Made by a program: the position numbers and the translations under genes
DNA from: Nocardiopsis alba DSM 43377
GTDB taxonomy: Bacteria > Actinomycetota > Actinomycetes > Streptosporangiales > Streptosporangiaceae
Direction: 5' to 3'
NCBI RefSeq assembly: GCF_000341225.1
Contig: NZ_ANAC01000010.1
Span: 434,001-498,000 of the forward strand
DNA length: 64,000 nt
Shown here: piece after piece, positions 63,096 to 64,000 of the stretch
Numbering within the stretch: the first letter of the stretch is position 1
How the letters are laid out: every line of letters starts with the position of its first letter
Notes under the pieces: generated by a model
What the model was told of the DNA's origin: nothing
The model's database searches: none
The model's input: only the letters and a program-made list of their open reading frames with translations

Positions 63096-64000
63096 TCAAC
63101 CCCCTCGGATGTCCGTCAGGACCGCGGCCAGATCGTCGGGCTGCACGAGGACGTCCCGCGCCTTGGAGCCCTCGCTCGGGCCGACGACGTCCCGGCTCTC
63201 CATCAGGTCCATGAGTCGACCGGCCTTGGCGAAGCCGACACGGAGCTTGCGCTGGAGCATCGACGTGGATCCGAACTGGGTGGTGACCACCAGCTCGACC
63301 GCCTGCAACAGCAGGTCCATGTCGTCGCCGATGTCCTCGTCGATCTCCTTCTTCTTCGCCCCTTCGACCGCGACGTCCTCGCGGTAGCTGGGTTCGGCCT
63401 GCTTCTTGCAGTGGTCGACGATCGCGCGGATCTCCTTCTCCCCCACCCACGCGTTCTGGAGCCGGATGGGCTTTCCGGCTCCCATGGGGAGGAAGAGGGC
63501 GTCGCCCTTGCCGACCAGTTTCTCCGCCCCGGGCTGGTCGAGGATGACCCGGCTGTCGGCGAGGCTGGAGGTGGCGAAGGCCAGGCGGGAGGGGACGTTG
63601 GCCTTGATCAGACCGGTGACCACGTCGACGCTGGGCCGCTGGGTGGCCAGGACCAGGTGGATCCCGGCGGCGCGGGCCAGCTGGGTGATGCGCACGACCG
63701 CGTCCTCCACGTCGCGCGGGGCGACCATCATCAGATCGGCGAGCTCGTCGACGATGACCAGGAGGTAGGGGTAGGGCTCGTACTCGCGTTCACTGCCGGG
63801 CGGGGCCTTCAGCTCACCGGTGCGCACGGCGGCGTTGAAGTCGTCGACGTGGCGGTACCCGGAGGCGGCCAGGTCGTCGTAACGGCGATCCATCTCCCCC
63901 ACCACCCATTGGAGGGCCTCCGCGGCCTTCTTGGGGCTGGTGATGATGGGGGTGATCAGATGAGGGATGCCCTCGTACATGGTCAGTTCGACCCGCTTGG
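63096..64000 (-). CDS. ftsK: DNA translocase FtsK, C-terminal part
   Basis: The last ~301 residues of an FtsK/SpoIIIE translocase; the frame is open through the right edge ([29 protein letters not shown]). Walker [14 protein letters not shown] and the sensor motif [28 protein letters not shown] are visible. The C-terminal gamma winged helix ([39 protein letters not shown]) reads KOPS-type sequences. It pumps chromosomes at closing septa. The listed 63980 ATG is internal, not the start. Confidence 0.95.
   Translation of the reverse strand, partial: KRVELTMYEGIPHLITPIITSPKKAAEALQWVVGEMDRRYDDLAASGYRHVDDFNAAVRTGELKAPPGSEREYEPYPYLLVIVDELADLMMVAPRDVEDAVVRITQLARAAGIHLVLATQRPSVDVVTGLIKANVPSRLAFATSSLADSRVILDQPGAEKLVGKGDALFLPMGAGKPIRLQNAWVGEKEIRAIVDHCKKQAEPSYREDVAVEGAKKKEIDEDIGDDMDLLLQAVELVVTTQFGSTSMLQRKLRVGFAKAGRLMDLMESRDVVGPSEGSKARDVLVQPDDLAAVLTDIRGG

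Noticed and set aside
1-64000. tRNA, rRNA, insertion sequence, prophage or attachment site
   Set aside because: No T-arm-like GGTTCGA with matching acceptor stems, no transposase or integrase motifs, and no direct-repeat boundaries were noticed on either strand by eye.

Overview
The window is about 64 kb of very high-GC DNA with GTG starts, leaderless promoters, dense co-directional operons and an actinobacterial LexA box at recA. It looks like the chromosome of a filamentous actinomycete. Several gene orders (recA-recX-gluABCD-miaB-miaA-dapF-hflX; clgR-cinA-pgsA-rimO-ftsK; lepA-rpsT-holA-comEC-comEA) resemble those I remember from Streptomyces and Nocardiopsis-type genomes. Genus assignment (possibly Nocardiopsis) is an inference from memory, not something proved by the sequence.

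Layout. 1-713: 5' part of hemW. 789-7513: maltose/alpha-glucoside module (LacI regulator, divergent GH13 glucosidase, then malE-malF-malG-like ABC genes with no ATPase). 7612-16814: core block of lepA, an unrecognised membrane-anchored protein, rpsT, comEA, comEC and holA. 16835-20009: HutI-like amidohydrolase, a candidate 66-codon ORF before it, and hflX. 20407-26366: malate synthase plus a complete glcDEF glycolate oxidase. 26367-30124: AT-richer spacer and a lactococcin-972-type bacteriocin locus with two tandem precursor genes, a multi-spanning membrane protein and an ABC ATPase. 30168-32785: dapF, miaA and a LigB-like dioxygenase-fold gene. 32861-35034: a 41-bp palindrome, a TetR regulator and a cytochrome P450. 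35096-36586: miaB. 36977-40424: gluABCD-type amino-acid ABC transporter. 40672-42789: S9 peptidase. 42907-44961: recX, recA and DUF3046. 45085-51284: lhr helicase and a membrane Ser/Thr kinase. 51358-57713: ROK repressor with a divergent sugar ABC transporter (again no ATPase) and a cytoplasmic GH3 NagZ-like hydrolase. 57948-64000: Rrf2 regulator, then clgR, cinA, pgsA, rimO, a RodZ-like protein and the 3' part of ftsK, all on the minus strand.

How it works together. Conserved housekeeping blocks are interrupted by accessory cassettes: the maltose module, the glycolate/malate plus bacteriocin island between hflX and dapF, the TetR-P450 pair between the dioxygenase-like gene and miaB, and the amino-sugar module between the kinase and clgR. 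A recurring design is a strong hairpin placed between an abundantly needed product (secreted bacteriocin or lipoprotein binding protein) and the membrane components behind it (27342, 38615, 54134). The most interesting items are the paired-cysteine tandem bacteriocins, the 41-bp palindrome at the TetR-P450 cassette, the roughly 500-residue repetitive N-terminus of ComEA, and two small ORFs. No CRISPR array, rRNA, tRNA or insertion sequence was seen.
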